64,000 nucleotides of DNA, taken from Owenia fusiformis. Its lineage: Eukaryota > Annelida > Polychaeta > Sabellida > Oweniidae. The stretch lies in contig CAIIXF020000007.1 in the NCBI GenBank assembly GCA_903813345.2, positions 313,730 through 377,729 on the forward strand. Direction: 5' to 3'. This document shows positions 48,701 to 59,049 of the stretch, piece after piece (position 1 is the stretch's first letter; each line of letters opens with the position of its first letter). The position numbers and the translations under genes were made by a program. The notes below the pieces were generated by a model that ran no database searches, was not told the origin of the DNA, and saw only the letters and a program-made list of their open reading frames with translations.

Positions 48701-50785
48701 TGTCTCCATCGGAAGTATTCTTTTTTGTCATTGCTTTAATAGTCAGTATACCGAGTTTAATCAATGAAAGATTGTACAATGAACAACAAAATTCGGAAAC
48801 GAGTACTATAGATTTGCTTTCGAACCACTGAACGGATTGACCTAGATAATAGCGACGCGTCTTCTTTGGTCTACTGCTCAGTTGTTTGTGGGTTTTCAAC
48901 GTAACTCTAAAATGTAATTTGAAGATGAATACTTTTATTAAGTTGTTGCATAGATGTTGCGGTTTGTAGTGCGGTAAGATTGGCATGAAAGTATTGAAAG
49001 TCGAATAGAATTGTTTTTTTCCAATATGGCGACTAGTCAACTGATCATGTGACCTTCTCTTTCGGAATATTTTCTCACTTTTCAATCATCGTTTTCACCA
49101 CGCTATGAATCAATACAATGAAAAAAATAGCTGTTATATAAAGATTAATAAGAGATCAATCGTTTCTAATATTTTTTTCTGCACTCTCGTATGGGAATAT
49201 GATGAATATATTGATTGAAAAATAGGTGTGAAAATCCCCATGTTAAACCTATGAGGGAAAACAAGGAAGTATAAATTTGTTCCTCCGCGAACTGCATCAT
49301 GGGAAATATTTTGACCTTATAAGGAAAGATTTTCGCGTCTCCTCTTTTGAAGAGGGAACAACGATTTCGAGAATTCATATACATGGAGGTCAATTTTATT
49401 TCAAGGGATTTAATATTTACCATACTGATGGCTTAGAGGGATATTTTATGGTGTAGTATAAAATCGTAAATCATCCAGTAACTAGGGAAAATAAATCCCC
49501 ATGGTCTTGAGCGCAAAATGTGTTCTAGTTTTTCACTGGGTGCTACGCCCAGTTGAACTCTAAAGGCCGCCCAGTTTGCTTCCAGGTGAAGCTTTGCGCC
49601 CAATTTGAAAAACATATTGAAGTGGGTGCAAAATGATTTTGAAAAACAATTGAAAACAATCAAGTCAGAGCAATTGATATTGTCTCTTCTATAGTTAATA
49701 AATTCTACTCAAAACATAATCAGATTAAAAGAACATGAACCTTTGAAAAGACAAATCTGAGGTGAAATTGACAGATAATCTTCAGTATTTGATTAAAAAA
49801 TACTGAGGAAATAATCCTTTTTCTAGACTGGAAGTAGGCTTTTCTTAACAGGAAGTCAAACTCTGGATAACATAAGATCATTCTAGAGTCAAATTGATAT
49901 CCACTTTGAGTATATTGCTGGTATTAAATGGTCATGGATAGAACCTTGTATAGTAAAATTTAACAAGTGAAGTCAAAGTATGGCATGTACACAAGTGTAA
50001 CATGTCAACTAATAATGCAAGTGATAGCGACATATTTTTTGAAATTGAGCACTACAAGGAAAATGCAGGTGAACTCATTGTGATTACCTGAGACTAACAT
50101 ATTTATGATGGTCTCAGTGATTACATGTCAGAGGGTAGCATCAGCACAGATTTTTTTAGCTTTAAAAGAAAGAATTTGTACCAAGATGAAAACAATTCCT
50201 GGGGAGATCACTATACGTATACAATACATGATTTATACATGATTTATCAATAGAAATTATGTTCTAGATGTCAAAACATGTAATATGGCGAGTCTTGGTG
50301 ACATCATGTACAATTCTGTGTCACATAGGCATATATCAAATCACCAGACTTTTCTGAGTCATTGATGAATTTACTATACCTTCATTAAGAGTCTCAATCA
50401 TCTCATCTGAATCAATATCCTCAACTTCAACATCATTTTCTTCTGTGTTATTGGTGTGTTCTTCAGCATTCCCATTTAAGCTCTCGTGAAACATTTTCTC
50501 TTGCGTCTTAATCAACTGTTTAGTGATGTCATCTTTGTGAAGGTAGGTGAATGATTTTAGAAAATTATCGTAACTTTGTTCCTGTTTGCTGCCAACTATA
50601 TCCAAAGCATTACAAGCAGCTTCACTCAATTCATCACTGGTACTTGAGGCTGTGTTAGTATGGTTACTGTTAGTATGGTTACTGTTGGTAGGAGTGCCAT
50701 TGTCTTGGGATTTTAGTTCCATTGGAATCCCAGCTTCGTTTTCATGGTTTTCATTATTTGTTGACATTTTAACAGTTTTTGTCAT
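45725..50785 (-). CDS. IFTAP: Intraflagellar transport-associated protein-like (355 aa, 3 coding exons)
   Basis: Minus-strand coding exons are 50785-50380, 46904-46770 and 46251-45725, GT-AG, both junctions phase 1, giving 355 aa. The assignment to IFTAP (C11orf74; binds the IFT-A complex and influences ciliary GPCR transport) rests on two conserved patches. One is EQSYDNFLKSFTYLHKDD near residues 90-110, comparable to the vertebrate EQTYEEFLSTFTHLSKED segment. The other, near the C-terminus, is AFSLDTDFDYDNVVLTPKY followed by an acidic EEMEMI stretch, comparable to the vertebrate FDYDNV..T.KFSPAEIE region. A DNFVQDE patch and a PGEIE motif also fit. Overall the protein is acidic, Ser/Asn-rich and probably disordered, with an NSNHTNSNHTN repeat near residue 35. 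It is longer than the vertebrate protein (about 220 aa). The vertebrate comparison is from memory. The intron between coding exons 1 and 2 holds a pearl-like array. Confidence 0.75.
46536..46654. mobile_element. 119-bp MITE-like inverted repeat (IFTAP intron 2)
   Basis: It begins TAGGGAGTTTAAGCTTGCA and ends TGCAAGCTTAAACTCCCTA, perfect 19-bp inverted ends with no coding content. A target duplication is not obvious. Confidence 0.7.
47230..48692. mobile_element. Pearl-like element: 162-bp cores plus ACGG microsatellite (IFTAP intron 1)
   Basis: The ends are ATGTCCCCACCA (from 47230) and TGGTGGGGACAT (to 48692), inverted 12-mers. Inside are about seven core units. The marker AAATCCAAAATGGC recurs every ~162 bp (for example about 47943, 48105, 48267), with blocks GACAAGACTTTACAGACAAG, ATTTACCCAGAATGCC and ATCATCCCTGAAAATTTGAA. 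One unit near 47780 has an internal deletion. After the cores comes a unique ~330-bp stretch, then an ACGG/ACAG microsatellite (about 48621-48650) and GCGCCTAGGCCGACAATATGG before the right end. No protein is encoded. Confidence 0.85.
48693..50379. other. Remainder of IFTAP intron 1
   Basis: No gene is recognised. TCCAATATGGCGACTAG near 49020 and CATGTGACC near 49045 look promoter-like but have no exon support. The rest is AT-rich. Confidence 0.4.
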
Positions 50786-51117
50786 TGTTGTTTATGATGG
50801 ACGGAATGTATGGAGTGATTTGTATAAGTATACTTTGGTCACATGTCTTCAGTAACATTTATATCTACTCAGTCTTATTCACATCAAAGCATCTCTTTTG
50901 AGAAATGAGTAGCCTTTCTGAAAATAAATATTGTCATATATTGTTATTTATTGGTTTATATTCTCATATATTGTTATTTTTGGGTTTATATTTAGAGGTT
51001 ATGTCACTATCGTTGCATATATATTCAATGCTTTATTGTACTAAAAATCCCTTTCGGGTGAGTGTACAGCAAATAAACATGATAAAATAAAACTACAAGA
51101 ACACAAATGTGTACAAA

Positions 51118-52604
51118 ATGTCCCCACCAAGTGGTGATCCCGTGAAATGGTTATCCTGAAAATGAGTAGACAAGACTTTACCAACACAATTTGAGGACGG
51201 AAAATCCAAAGTGGCCACCTTAAAATTTACCCAGAATGCCAAAAATTTAGTCAGTTCTAGATTTTCATACTAAGAACCACCCCTGAAAATTTGAAATTGA
51301 TCCGTCACACAGTTAACCAGAAAACATGTAAACAAGACTTTACAGACAAGATTTCAGGATGGAAAATCCAAAATGGCTGCCTTGACATTTACCCAGAATG
51401 TCAAAAAACTAATCTGATTTTCATACTAAGAATCATCCCTGAAAATATGAAATTGATCTACCAAACGGTTCACCTGAAAACGGGTAGACAAGACTTTACA
51501 GACAAGATTTTAGGACAGAAAATCCAAAATGGCTGCCTTAACATTTACGCAGAATGCAAAAAAAGTAATCAGATGTAGATTTTCATACAAAGAATCATCC
51601 CTGATAATTTGAAAGTGATCTATCAAACCGTTCTCCTAAAAACGCGTAGACAAGACTTTACAGGCAAGATTTTAAGACGGAAAATCCAAAATGGCTGCCT
51701 TGACATTTACCCAGAATGCAAAAAAACTAATCAGTTCTAGATTTTCATACTAAGAATCATTCCTGAAAATTTGAAATTGATCTACGAAACGGTTCACCTG
51801 AAAACGAGTAGACAAGACTTTACAGACAAGATTTTAGGACGGAAAATCCAAAATGGCTGCCTTGACATTTACCCAGAATGCCAAAAAACTAATGAGATCT
51901 AGATTTTTATACTAAGAATCATCCCTGAAAATTTGAAATTGATCCACCAAACGGTTCACCTGAAAACGCGCAGACAAGACTTCACAGACAAGATTTTAGG
52001 ACCGAAAAATCCAAAATGGCCGACAATAAAAAAGTCCTTATGAGTTTTTGCTGATTTCTTTTTACAAAATTATCACATATAACTACTGTTAACAATAAAG
52101 TAGGCTTTTACAGCAAAATACATCTGAAATCATTTATAAAGCTACTAAATAGTTAAAGTATGAAAACTCAAAAACACCATTCAATATGATACAAAGTATT
52201 ATCGCGCGCTAACTTTTCTTAAGACATTCAAAATGGCTGACATGACTGAGCTAGCAGGTCCAAAACCTAATCAGATCTAGAATGAAGTGAGCTGAACAAG
52301 ATGTTAAAGTTTTAAAAGCAACTGTGAAGCAGTTTTTCTTAAAGTTTGCAGACAAGGATTTTAGCATTTGACTTCAAAATGGCCGACAGGAAGTAGGTAT
52401 CGAGTTAATTTTTTTTCATCCACATCTGTATGCACTCATAAGTTATCCCTGAAAATTTGAAGGTGATATCTGTAGCGGTTTTGGAGAAAACTGCCGGACG
52501 TACGGACAGACGGACAGACAGACGGACAGACAGACGGACAGACAGACGGACGGACGGACGCGCCTAGGCCGACAATATGGCCCCACACTATGTGGTGGGG
52601 ACAT
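51118..52604. mobile_element. Second pearl-like element, same family as 47230-48692
   Basis: The ends ATGTCCCCACCA (51118) and TGGTGGGGACAT (52604) are identical to those of the copy at 47.2 kb. Six core units of about 162 bp follow the same order, then the same ~330-bp unique tail (ATTATCACATATAACTACTG, AGACATTCAAAATGGC) and a longer ACGG/ACAG microsatellite (about 52496-52562). It contains a ~130-bp segment near 52290-52430 that is missing from the other copy. It lies upstream of the IFTAP-like start and directly next to the 3' end of the intact LINE. Confidence 0.85.
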
Positions 52605-52736
52605 AAAAACTATACATACAATTACAATAACATACAATGCAAATTTTACATGGCATATAATGACAATATAATGTGATTGACTGATCATTAGATATATACC
52701 AACAACTACTATTAGCCTACACCTACATGTATATAT

Positions 52737-55700
52737 TTATATTGATAATATAGTTGTTGATCTCTTTTCAATTATTTCATAAAGGTATTTTGCAAAGGTG
52801 ATACACATGTTACCCTCAGCATTAAACATATAATTAGCCTTTTCTTCGGTAGTCAATACAGTTAGATTTGGGCAAATCGAGTTAAACGTATCAAAGTATT
52901 CATATCTCATTTTTTCCAATTTTTGGCACTCAAAAATAAAATGAATTTCCGTACCAGTGGTGATTTTACATAATTTGCATTTTCTTTGATCTCTCGGAAC
53001 TATTGGTCTTGTATACCTTCCTCGCTCTATTTCTAAATTGTGTGCACTTATTCTTAATCGCGTCATAGATTTCCTATGTTCGGCGTTCTTTATTAAATTC
53101 AAATATGGTTCTTTTCCCCATCGTTGTTTGATATTATTCAAAAATTCTAATTTCCCTTTATTATCATTGACAGTTTTTTCCCAATATTTTATATATCTTT
53201 TTTCAAGGATTTTCTTAATATCAAGCGGTTTACTTTTAATGTAATTTTTATCTTGTGGTTGAACATATGCCATTGTTTTATCAATGTCATAGTACCATGA
53301 TGGTTGATTATGAACTTTTGATAGTTCAATACTATCTGCATATGCATTAATTAGTAATGAACTCGTTCCTTCATTTTCTATATGATCTAAGTATTTAACT
53401 TGTTGGTAAAATATATTGATAAACAGAGGGAATCTACTTAACTCACCCATCGTAGCTAAATTACTCGTTTTTCTATGCACCCCTAATAGAAACTTCAAAA
53501 AAGATAGATGTAGTAATTCCGGTGGAAGTGACTTGTCATATTTCATTTCAAGGCCAAAATCTTTATTTTTCAGAAGATCTTTATTAGTTATTAGACCAGC
53601 ACCCCAGATTTCACATCCATATAATAAAATTGGTTTTACTAATATGTCAAATAATTTCAGGCACAAAGTTAGGTTAATATCACCATGTGTAAGCATACTT
53701 ATCAATTTGAATTTCGCCTTTTCTGCTTTTTCTTTAATAAAGATTGCAGCTTGTTTCATCGATCCGTTGGCATGGAATTCCATACCCAAATAAGTATACT
53801 TTGATACGTTTTCAATTACCTGGTCCCCAATGTAGAATATATCATTACATCGTTTACCACTTTTATTAAACATTACAATTTTAGTTTTATCAGTATTGAT
53901 ATCTAAGTTCCATTGTTTACAATAATTGTTTAATTTTTTCAATTTTATGTCCATATCAGTTTTATTTGCAGTAATTATGGCTAAATCATCTGCAAATAGC
54001 AGGCAACTTATTTTTTGTTTTTGTAATTTTAAGTCTGATTCAAGTGTTAATTCTTCAACAACATCATTGATGTAAATATTAAACATTAATGGACTGAGTG
54101 GGTCCCCCTGTTTAACCCCCCTCTCACATTTAAAGATATCAGTATGGTCACCGTTACTGTTAATTCTAACTGATGCCATTGAATTAGTATACATGTGTTT
54201 TACCATGTGATAAAAATGACCTCGAATTCCTGCTTGGAGAAGTTTGAGATACAGTCCCTTATGCCATATCGTGTCGAATGCTTTTCTTAGATCTACAAAG
54301 CAAATATACATTTTCTTTTTCTCAAAGTGTATAAATCTGTCAATTAGCGTACGAATAATAAACATATGGTCTGTGGTTCGTGACTTTTTCTTGAAGCCAA
54401 TTTGGTTTTCCTGTAACATTTGATTTTCTTGAACATAGTTATATAAACGATTATTCATTATTATGGAGAACAATTTTGACAAGCAGTCTGATATAAATAG
54501 TCCACGATAATTTCCAGGATCACTTGAATTACCCTTCTTGAAAACAGTTATTATTGATGATACATTCCACTCTTTTGGGAAGAGTGTATTTGAAAACATA
54601 GTATTAAACATCTTTAAAATAATATTCCCTATCACAGGGTATGATGTTTTTATCATTTCATAACTGACACCATTATGGCCAGTCGCCTTTTTATTTTTCA
54701 GGCCTTTCACTGCTTGCCAAAGCTCTTCATCCGTTATTTTATAATCTAAATTATCAAATGTTTTATCATTTTCCAAAGCCTTTATTTTCTCATCCATAGT
54801 CGTGTCATTTGATTTATCTGTAAAAAGCTTGGAATAGTGATCATACCAGCCCCGTGGTGATATATCATTTCCGTCACTACCCTTTTCATTATTTCTCATT
54901 TTGTCCAATAGTTCCCAATATTCTTTAGGGTCTGTTTCATACAGATTTTCTAACCTATTTAGCAGTTCTTTTTTATATTCTTTCTGTTTACCTTTACAAC
55001 ACTTTCTATAATGCTTTAAATATTTGAAATAATTGTGTCTAACACAGCTATCATTGGGATTTTTCGTCAGTATCTGACCAAGGGATTTAACTTTCTTTCT
55101 TAATTTAACACAGTCATTGTCATACCATTTATTTGATTTTATTTGTTTCCTCTTACCTGACATCTTTTTCTTTTTCAGTGTAAGTTTGGCTGCATTTATA
55201 AATATACTTTCAACTTGAGTATTTATAGAATCTATGTTTAAATTATGTAAATTTTCAAGATCTTTCGTAATTTGGTTAATTAACCCAATATTAGTTTGAC
55301 TTGTTAATGCATCTGCGAAATTTTTAGTTTGTGTTGGGTCCCATTTAAATTTACTAGCAGAAATCCGTTTGATAACTCTGTCATCACTACCACTAATTTC
55401 CTGCTTCAACTTTGTTACCTTATTTACCCTCAAAAGCAGTGATATCATGCAATGATCAGTCAAATCTGTCAGATATTCACTTATTCTAAAGTACATTATA
55501 TTTTTGAGCATTTTCTGCTCAACTATACAGTAATCAACTACACTACTTCCGTTCCATTTATGACAAGTGTAGTTGCCTTGCGAATCGCCTATAACTCTGC
55601 CATTAACAATTCTTAAGTTAGAGGCTTTACATAGTTCAATCAATTTTTTCCCATCAGCATCTATCTTATTATCACTGCTGGAACGCTCATGGATTGGTGT

Positions 55701-56300
55701 ATCTATTTGGTACGGAATGTCATGAGGGATATAATCATGTATTTCATCATTCTCAATGTAATCTTTCATATTACCAGTGCGGGAGTTCAAATCCCCAAGT
55801 ATTATTACCTCACCTTTCGTTATATATTTACTTACTTCGCTTGTTAAGGTGTCATACATATCCGAACCGTCATCAGATTTGCCTTTGTAATTACTCGGGG
55901 ACATGTACACAACACATATAAATATATCTCGCTTGTTATCAAAATATTCTCGTGATAGTTTTGCCCATAATATATTGGGGTTTTTAGTTTTAATGAACGC
56001 TACACCTTTAAATATATGTTTTTTAACCAATATCGCGATTCCTCCGTGTCGTTTATTACCTGTTTTGGACCGAGTTACTTCACATGATGTGAAATTCTTT
56101 AGACTACTGAAATCGTTTGGCTCGTCCTTTGACCCATGTGTCTCTGTTAAGCATACAATATCATGATCTTGTATTTGTGAGATGAAATCTTTATCAATTA
56201 TTTTATCGCGTGTGCGACTCTTTAACCCTTGAACATTCCAGCAAGCAACAGATATGTGATGAACTACTTGTAAACCTGTCATATAGCCTACGATTAACAC
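52737..56300 (-). CDS. LINE ORF2: APE-type endonuclease and reverse transcriptase (1187 aa)
   Basis: This is the replicase of the retrotransposon: it nicks target DNA and copies the element RNA from the nick. Residues ~15-290 are an exonuclease-endonuclease-phosphatase domain: VACWNVQGLKSR, the catalytic Glu in LTETHGSKDE, GGIAILVKK, the Asp/Asn of ILGDLNSRTG (~170), and the terminal LTDHCMIS (~282). Residues ~505-800 are reverse transcriptase: GHNGVSYEMIK, NYRGLFISDCLSKLFS, CFVDLRKAFDTIWHKG, GVKQGDPLSPLMFNIYI and the catalytic LFADDLAIIT (~770). A C-terminal CKLCKITTGTEIHFIFEC (C-x2-C-x9-H-x4-C, ~1105-1122) is a zinc-knuckle-like motif shared with the fragments at 25.7 and 61 kb. There are no stops or frameshifts. 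All key residues that I can check are present. Confidence 0.95.
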   Translation of the reverse strand: MLIVGYMTGLQVVHHISVACWNVQGLKSRTRDKIIDKDFISQIQDHDIVCLTETHGSKDEPNDFSSLKNFTSCEVTRSKTGNKRHGGIAILVKKHIFKGVAFIKTKNPNILWAKLSREYFDNKRDIFICVVYMSPSNYKGKSDDGSDMYDTLTSEVSKYITKGEVIILGDLNSRTGNMKDYIENDEIHDYIPHDIPYQIDTPIHERSSSDNKIDADGKKLIELCKASNLRIVNGRVIGDSQGNYTCHKWNGSSVVDYCIVEQKMLKNIMYFRISEYLTDLTDHCMISLLLRVNKVTKLKQEISGSDDRVIKRISASKFKWDPTQTKNFADALTSQTNIGLINQITKDLENLHNLNIDSINTQVESIFINAAKLTLKKKKMSGKRKQIKSNKWYDNDCVKLRKKVKSLGQILTKNPNDSCVRHNYFKYLKHYRKCCKGKQKEYKKELLNRLENLYETDPKEYWELLDKMRNNEKGSDGNDISPRGWYDHYSKLFTDKSNDTTMDEKIKALENDKTFDNLDYKITDEELWQAVKGLKNKKATGHNGVSYEMIKTSYPVIGNIILKMFNTMFSNTLFPKEWNVSSIITVFKKGNSSDPGNYRGLFISDCLSKLFSIIMNNRLYNYVQENQMLQENQIGFKKKSRTTDHMFIIRTLIDRFIHFEKKKMYICFVDLRKAFDTIWHKGLYLKLLQAGIRGHFYHMVKHMYTNSMASVRINSNGDHTDIFKCERGVKQGDPLSPLMFNIYINDVVEELTLESDLKLQKQKISCLLFADDLAIITANKTDMDIKLKKLNNYCKQWNLDINTDKTKIVMFNKSGKRCNDIFYIGDQVIENVSKYTYLGMEFHANGSMKQAAIFIKEKAEKAKFKLISMLTHGDINLTLCLKLFDILVKPILLYGCEIWGAGLITNKDLLKNKDFGLEMKYDKSLPPELLHLSFLKFLLGVHRKTSNLATMGELSRFPLFINIFYQQVKYLDHIENEGTSSLLINAYADSIELSKVHNQPSWYYDIDKTMAYVQPQDKNYIKSKPLDIKKILEKRYIKYWEKTVNDNKGKLEFLNNIKQRWGKEPYLNLIKNAEHRKSMTRLRISAHNLEIERGRYTRPIVPRDQRKCKLCKITTGTEIHFIFECQKLEKMRYEYFDTFNSICPNLTVLTTEEKANYMFNAEGNMCITFAKYLYEIIEKRSTTILSI

Positions 56301-56746
56301 TTCTAATACACAGGATTATATACATATGAAATCCATATATCTACTACGATAGATCCAACCTTTAAAGATTCTTAATCTAATTCAAATATCCTTATCTAAT
56401 CGATTCTTATACTTAAGGGCACAAGATTCAATACAAGGAAGAGCGCATACTCTGTGTTTATAGTATTTTATGTCACATCATATTTTGTATCACACTATAC
56501 TATGCCTATTGTATCAATAAGAGACACGTATCACGTATTTAGAAAAGTTATAATATTAATTTTACAAAGATATATATTGTATACCCATTATAGTTTTGAT
56601 ATGAGTCCTTCCCTGTAAGGTGCCATATTCTAAGTGTTTAGCATAAAGTCCCAGAGGGTGCGTTTTAACATAAATAAATACCCAGTGGGTATTCACATTA
56701 CAACAGTCTATAACTAATGTAACAATAACTAGTAGACCTAGCAGTC

Positions 56747-58597
56747 TTAATATTTTCTGGACCTAAAGGAGTTATTCCTAGATCTTGTTTGTTCATAGTT
56801 AGTTGGACGACCATTGAATCTTGGTTGATCATATCGGTTTGGCCAATTGTTTGGCCTATCATTGCTGTTACGCCTGGGGTGGGGAAGACCAAACATATTT
56901 CTTAAAGTATTCAATATATTTGCACAAAGAATTTTCGTGCCTTGCATATTAATGTGTACGTCATCTCGGTAGAATTTCGCATTTGGATGACCATTGTAGC
57001 CAAGATTTTCATTAGAGCTACAAACCACATTACTCTTATCATGATATCTGGCTTCCAATCTTGCATTGAGTGCTCTCTGACGTACGTTCCATTTAGCATC
57101 ATCTTTTCTTGGGGGTGGTAGGGATAATATAATTTTACTATCTTCTTTCAGTGTTTCAGTAAGTTGGACAAGTTCTTCCATAGATTCCATTATATTATCA
57201 TCTGATTCTGATTTTACATCATTACTCAACACTTGGTAAATTATGACGTCTGGTTTATCTTTCATGTTCTCCAATTTGCCTTTAGCTTGCTGGATTGTAT
57301 ATGCTTGCTCCATGGTGGTGTTGAAACCATACATTCTAGATGGGTCAACGTGGGCTAGGATAGATGAACCCAAAATCTTAACCTTGGGTCTATCATCCTT
57401 AGTATCAGAACTTCTGCTTTCAATGGATATTTCATTCGGTTTAGTTTCACCATTACCAGAATCTGTATTTTGTTTCTTCCCTTTAACTTGAGTGAATGGC
57501 GCGGTGTCACTATCTGACAACTTTTTACATTGTACAGTCAGGTCAAAAATCTCATCTTCCTTTTTCAATAACAGAATTGTCTTTTCTGATAGCTTTTCAG
57601 TAAGAGCTTCTATTTCTTCATTTTTGCAGGTTAACTTTTTTTCTATCATTTCTTGGTCTTTAACTTTATTTTTCATGCTTTTGATTTCTCTTTCTGATTC
57701 TAGTATACTGTTACTTTTAGTGCTCATTGTTTCATTTAGCTCTTCTATTTCTCTATTTTTGGAGCTTAATAGTGTCCTTTGGTGTTCAATTTCACATTGT
57801 AATGTTTTGATTTTATTTCCTTGTTCTAGAACAAAGGCTATCCTTTCTTTCTTTTCTGCTCTTAATTTTCGCACCTCGTTTTCACAGAGATTGTTCTCAT
57901 TTCCTGATGTATTGATGTTGTTATTTTCTTTTATCTTGTCCATAAGATCACATATTGTTGTCTCTAGTTTGTTCAATTTGTTGTTCAGTTTTGATATATC
58001 TTCACGAGTGACCTGATTGTCCTCTTCTAAACTTTCATTTTGTAATTTCATCATTTTCGTAGACTTGTTTTGACTTTGCTTTTCATTTGATGTGTTTTGT
58101 GGCTGCATAGCTATAACCTCTTTGAGTTTTGTAGGTGTATTTTCATTATCAAAAACCTCTTTGAGTTTTGTAGCGTTTTTGTCCATTGTTTCTGTTGGTG
58201 TTATGTCCTTCATGTCCACTGTTTCCACACCATTTATTTCTCTAATGTTAATGTCAGCTTGTTTGATTGCCTCTACCACAATTTTTTCTCCCTCAACTTC
58301 TACTTCAATATCAATGACCGTATTATCATCAAGGTCTATGAGTCTAGTATCATCATCACTTTCTTCATCAGTTGATAGATTGATTGTATCAGTACACATT
58401 TTAAGATTATCAAAGTCATCGTTGAATGACGTGATGTTGTTTCCTTGCACTTGGATTGTCCCAGTCGTTAAAAAGATTGTGAGTTTGTATTTAATATCCG
58501 TAGACTTTTCTCCTTCTCCCTGAAGTTCGATACAGATTTTTTTATTTTCATCTTTTTTTGACCATTCTGCTGACAAGAAATCGTTGTAGAAAAGCAT
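56747..58597 (-). CDS. LINE ORF1: coiled coil plus SGNH-hydrolase-like domain (616 aa)
   Basis: This is the first protein of the retrotransposon, expected to package its RNA. Residues 1-110 form a globular acidic domain (YKLTIFLTTGTIQVQGNN). Residues ~195-365 are a long Glu/Lys/Asn-rich coiled coil (KLNNKLNKLETTICDLMDKI and following heptads). Residues ~404-570 look like an SGNH/GDSL esterase fold: block I VKILGSSIL with the candidate Ser at 412, VLSNDV (Asn ~459) for block III, and DDVHINMQGT (545-554) carrying the block V Asp and His. The first Gly-Asp of GDS is Gly-Ser here. The C-terminal ~45 residues are Arg/Asn-rich (NSNDRPNNWPNRYDQPRFNG) and could bind RNA. Esterase-bearing ORF1 proteins are known in CR1-like LINEs. 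The start at 58597 sits at the edge of a hairpin, so a downstream Met could be the real start. Confidence 0.85.
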   Translation of the reverse strand: MLFYNDFLSAEWSKKDENKKICIELQGEGEKSTDIKYKLTIFLTTGTIQVQGNNITSFNDDFDNLKMCTDTINLSTDEESDDDTRLIDLDDNTVIDIEVEVEGEKIVVEAIKQADINIREINGVETVDMKDITPTETMDKNATKLKEVFDNENTPTKLKEVIAMQPQNTSNEKQSQNKSTKMMKLQNESLEEDNQVTREDISKLNNKLNKLETTICDLMDKIKENNNINTSGNENNLCENEVRKLRAEKKERIAFVLEQGNKIKTLQCEIEHQRTLLSSKNREIEELNETMSTKSNSILESEREIKSMKNKVKDQEMIEKKLTCKNEEIEALTEKLSEKTILLLKKEDEIFDLTVQCKKLSDSDTAPFTQVKGKKQNTDSGNGETKPNEISIESRSSDTKDDRPKVKILGSSILAHVDPSRMYGFNTTMEQAYTIQQAKGKLENMKDKPDVIIYQVLSNDVKSESDDNIMESMEELVQLTETLKEDSKIILSLPPPRKDDAKWNVRQRALNARLEARYHDKSNVVCSSNENLGYNGHPNAKFYRDDVHINMQGTKILCANILNTLRNMFGLPHPRRNSNDRPNNWPNRYDQPRFNGRPTNYEQTRSRNNSFRSRKY

Positions 58598-58690
58598 ATA
58601 TGCCCGAGGTTTTCAGTGATATATAGCCTGACCTTGGGAGGGACATTGATCACTGAGAACCGAGGGCATATGTGCAACTATAGTGACATA

Positions 58691-59040
58691 AACGATTTAT
58701 AACATACCTATGACGATCTAGTCTGGTCAGAGAGTACCGTTTTCTTATCTAATTGACTAGCAATGGTTCGGAAATGATGATTTATTCCCATGTTTGTATC
58801 TTACGAATGTACGAGTCAATTTGACCTAGGCCTAATGTATGACGTAGTCCTAGCGCTTGACCAATCAGAAAGTTAGTGGGCGCGGGCTTTTCAAAAGTTA
58901 TATTGGCCCTCTGTCTTGTGAACAGTTTACACTATACATCATCATAGGTATGTTATAATGTCATATATTGTTATTTATTAGTTTATAAAGGATTAACAAT
59001 AATTACTGTACCCAAACATATACATGTATTACACAAAGAC
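58691..59040. other. Unassigned interval
   Basis: No gene is recognised. CCAATCAG with GTGGGCGCGGGC near 58861-58890 is promoter-like in composition only. GTCATATATTGTTATTTATT near 58960 matches sequence near 50932, suggesting a shared repeat. Confidence 0.4.
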
Positions 59041-59049
59041 ACAAGTAAC

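Larger units (their letters stand above)
52605..58690 (-). mobile_element. Apparently full-length two-ORF non-LTR retrotransposon
   Basis: Minus-strand element with ORF1 (58597-56747), a ~446-bp spacer, ORF2 (56300-52737) and a short AT-rich 3' end containing TTGTATGT/ATTGTAA-type sequence that abuts the pearl-like element at 52604. Both ORFs are uninterrupted, suggesting recent activity. The 5' limit is near a hairpin at 58596-58676; whether that hairpin belongs to the LINE or to an older repeat is unclear. ORF architecture (coiled coil plus SGNH-like ORF1, APE endonuclease plus RT in ORF2) is of the CR1/L2-like or related LINE type. Confidence 0.85.

Noticed and set aside
48567-49085. Minus-strand frame with a Cys/Arg/Pro-rich end, repeated near 52443
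   Set aside because: The shared peptide is only the translation of the right end and ACGG tract of the pearl-like elements.
57492-58016. Ser/Phe-rich plus-strand frames opposite LINE ORF1
   Set aside because: Antisense shadows of the Lys/Glu-rich coiled coil.
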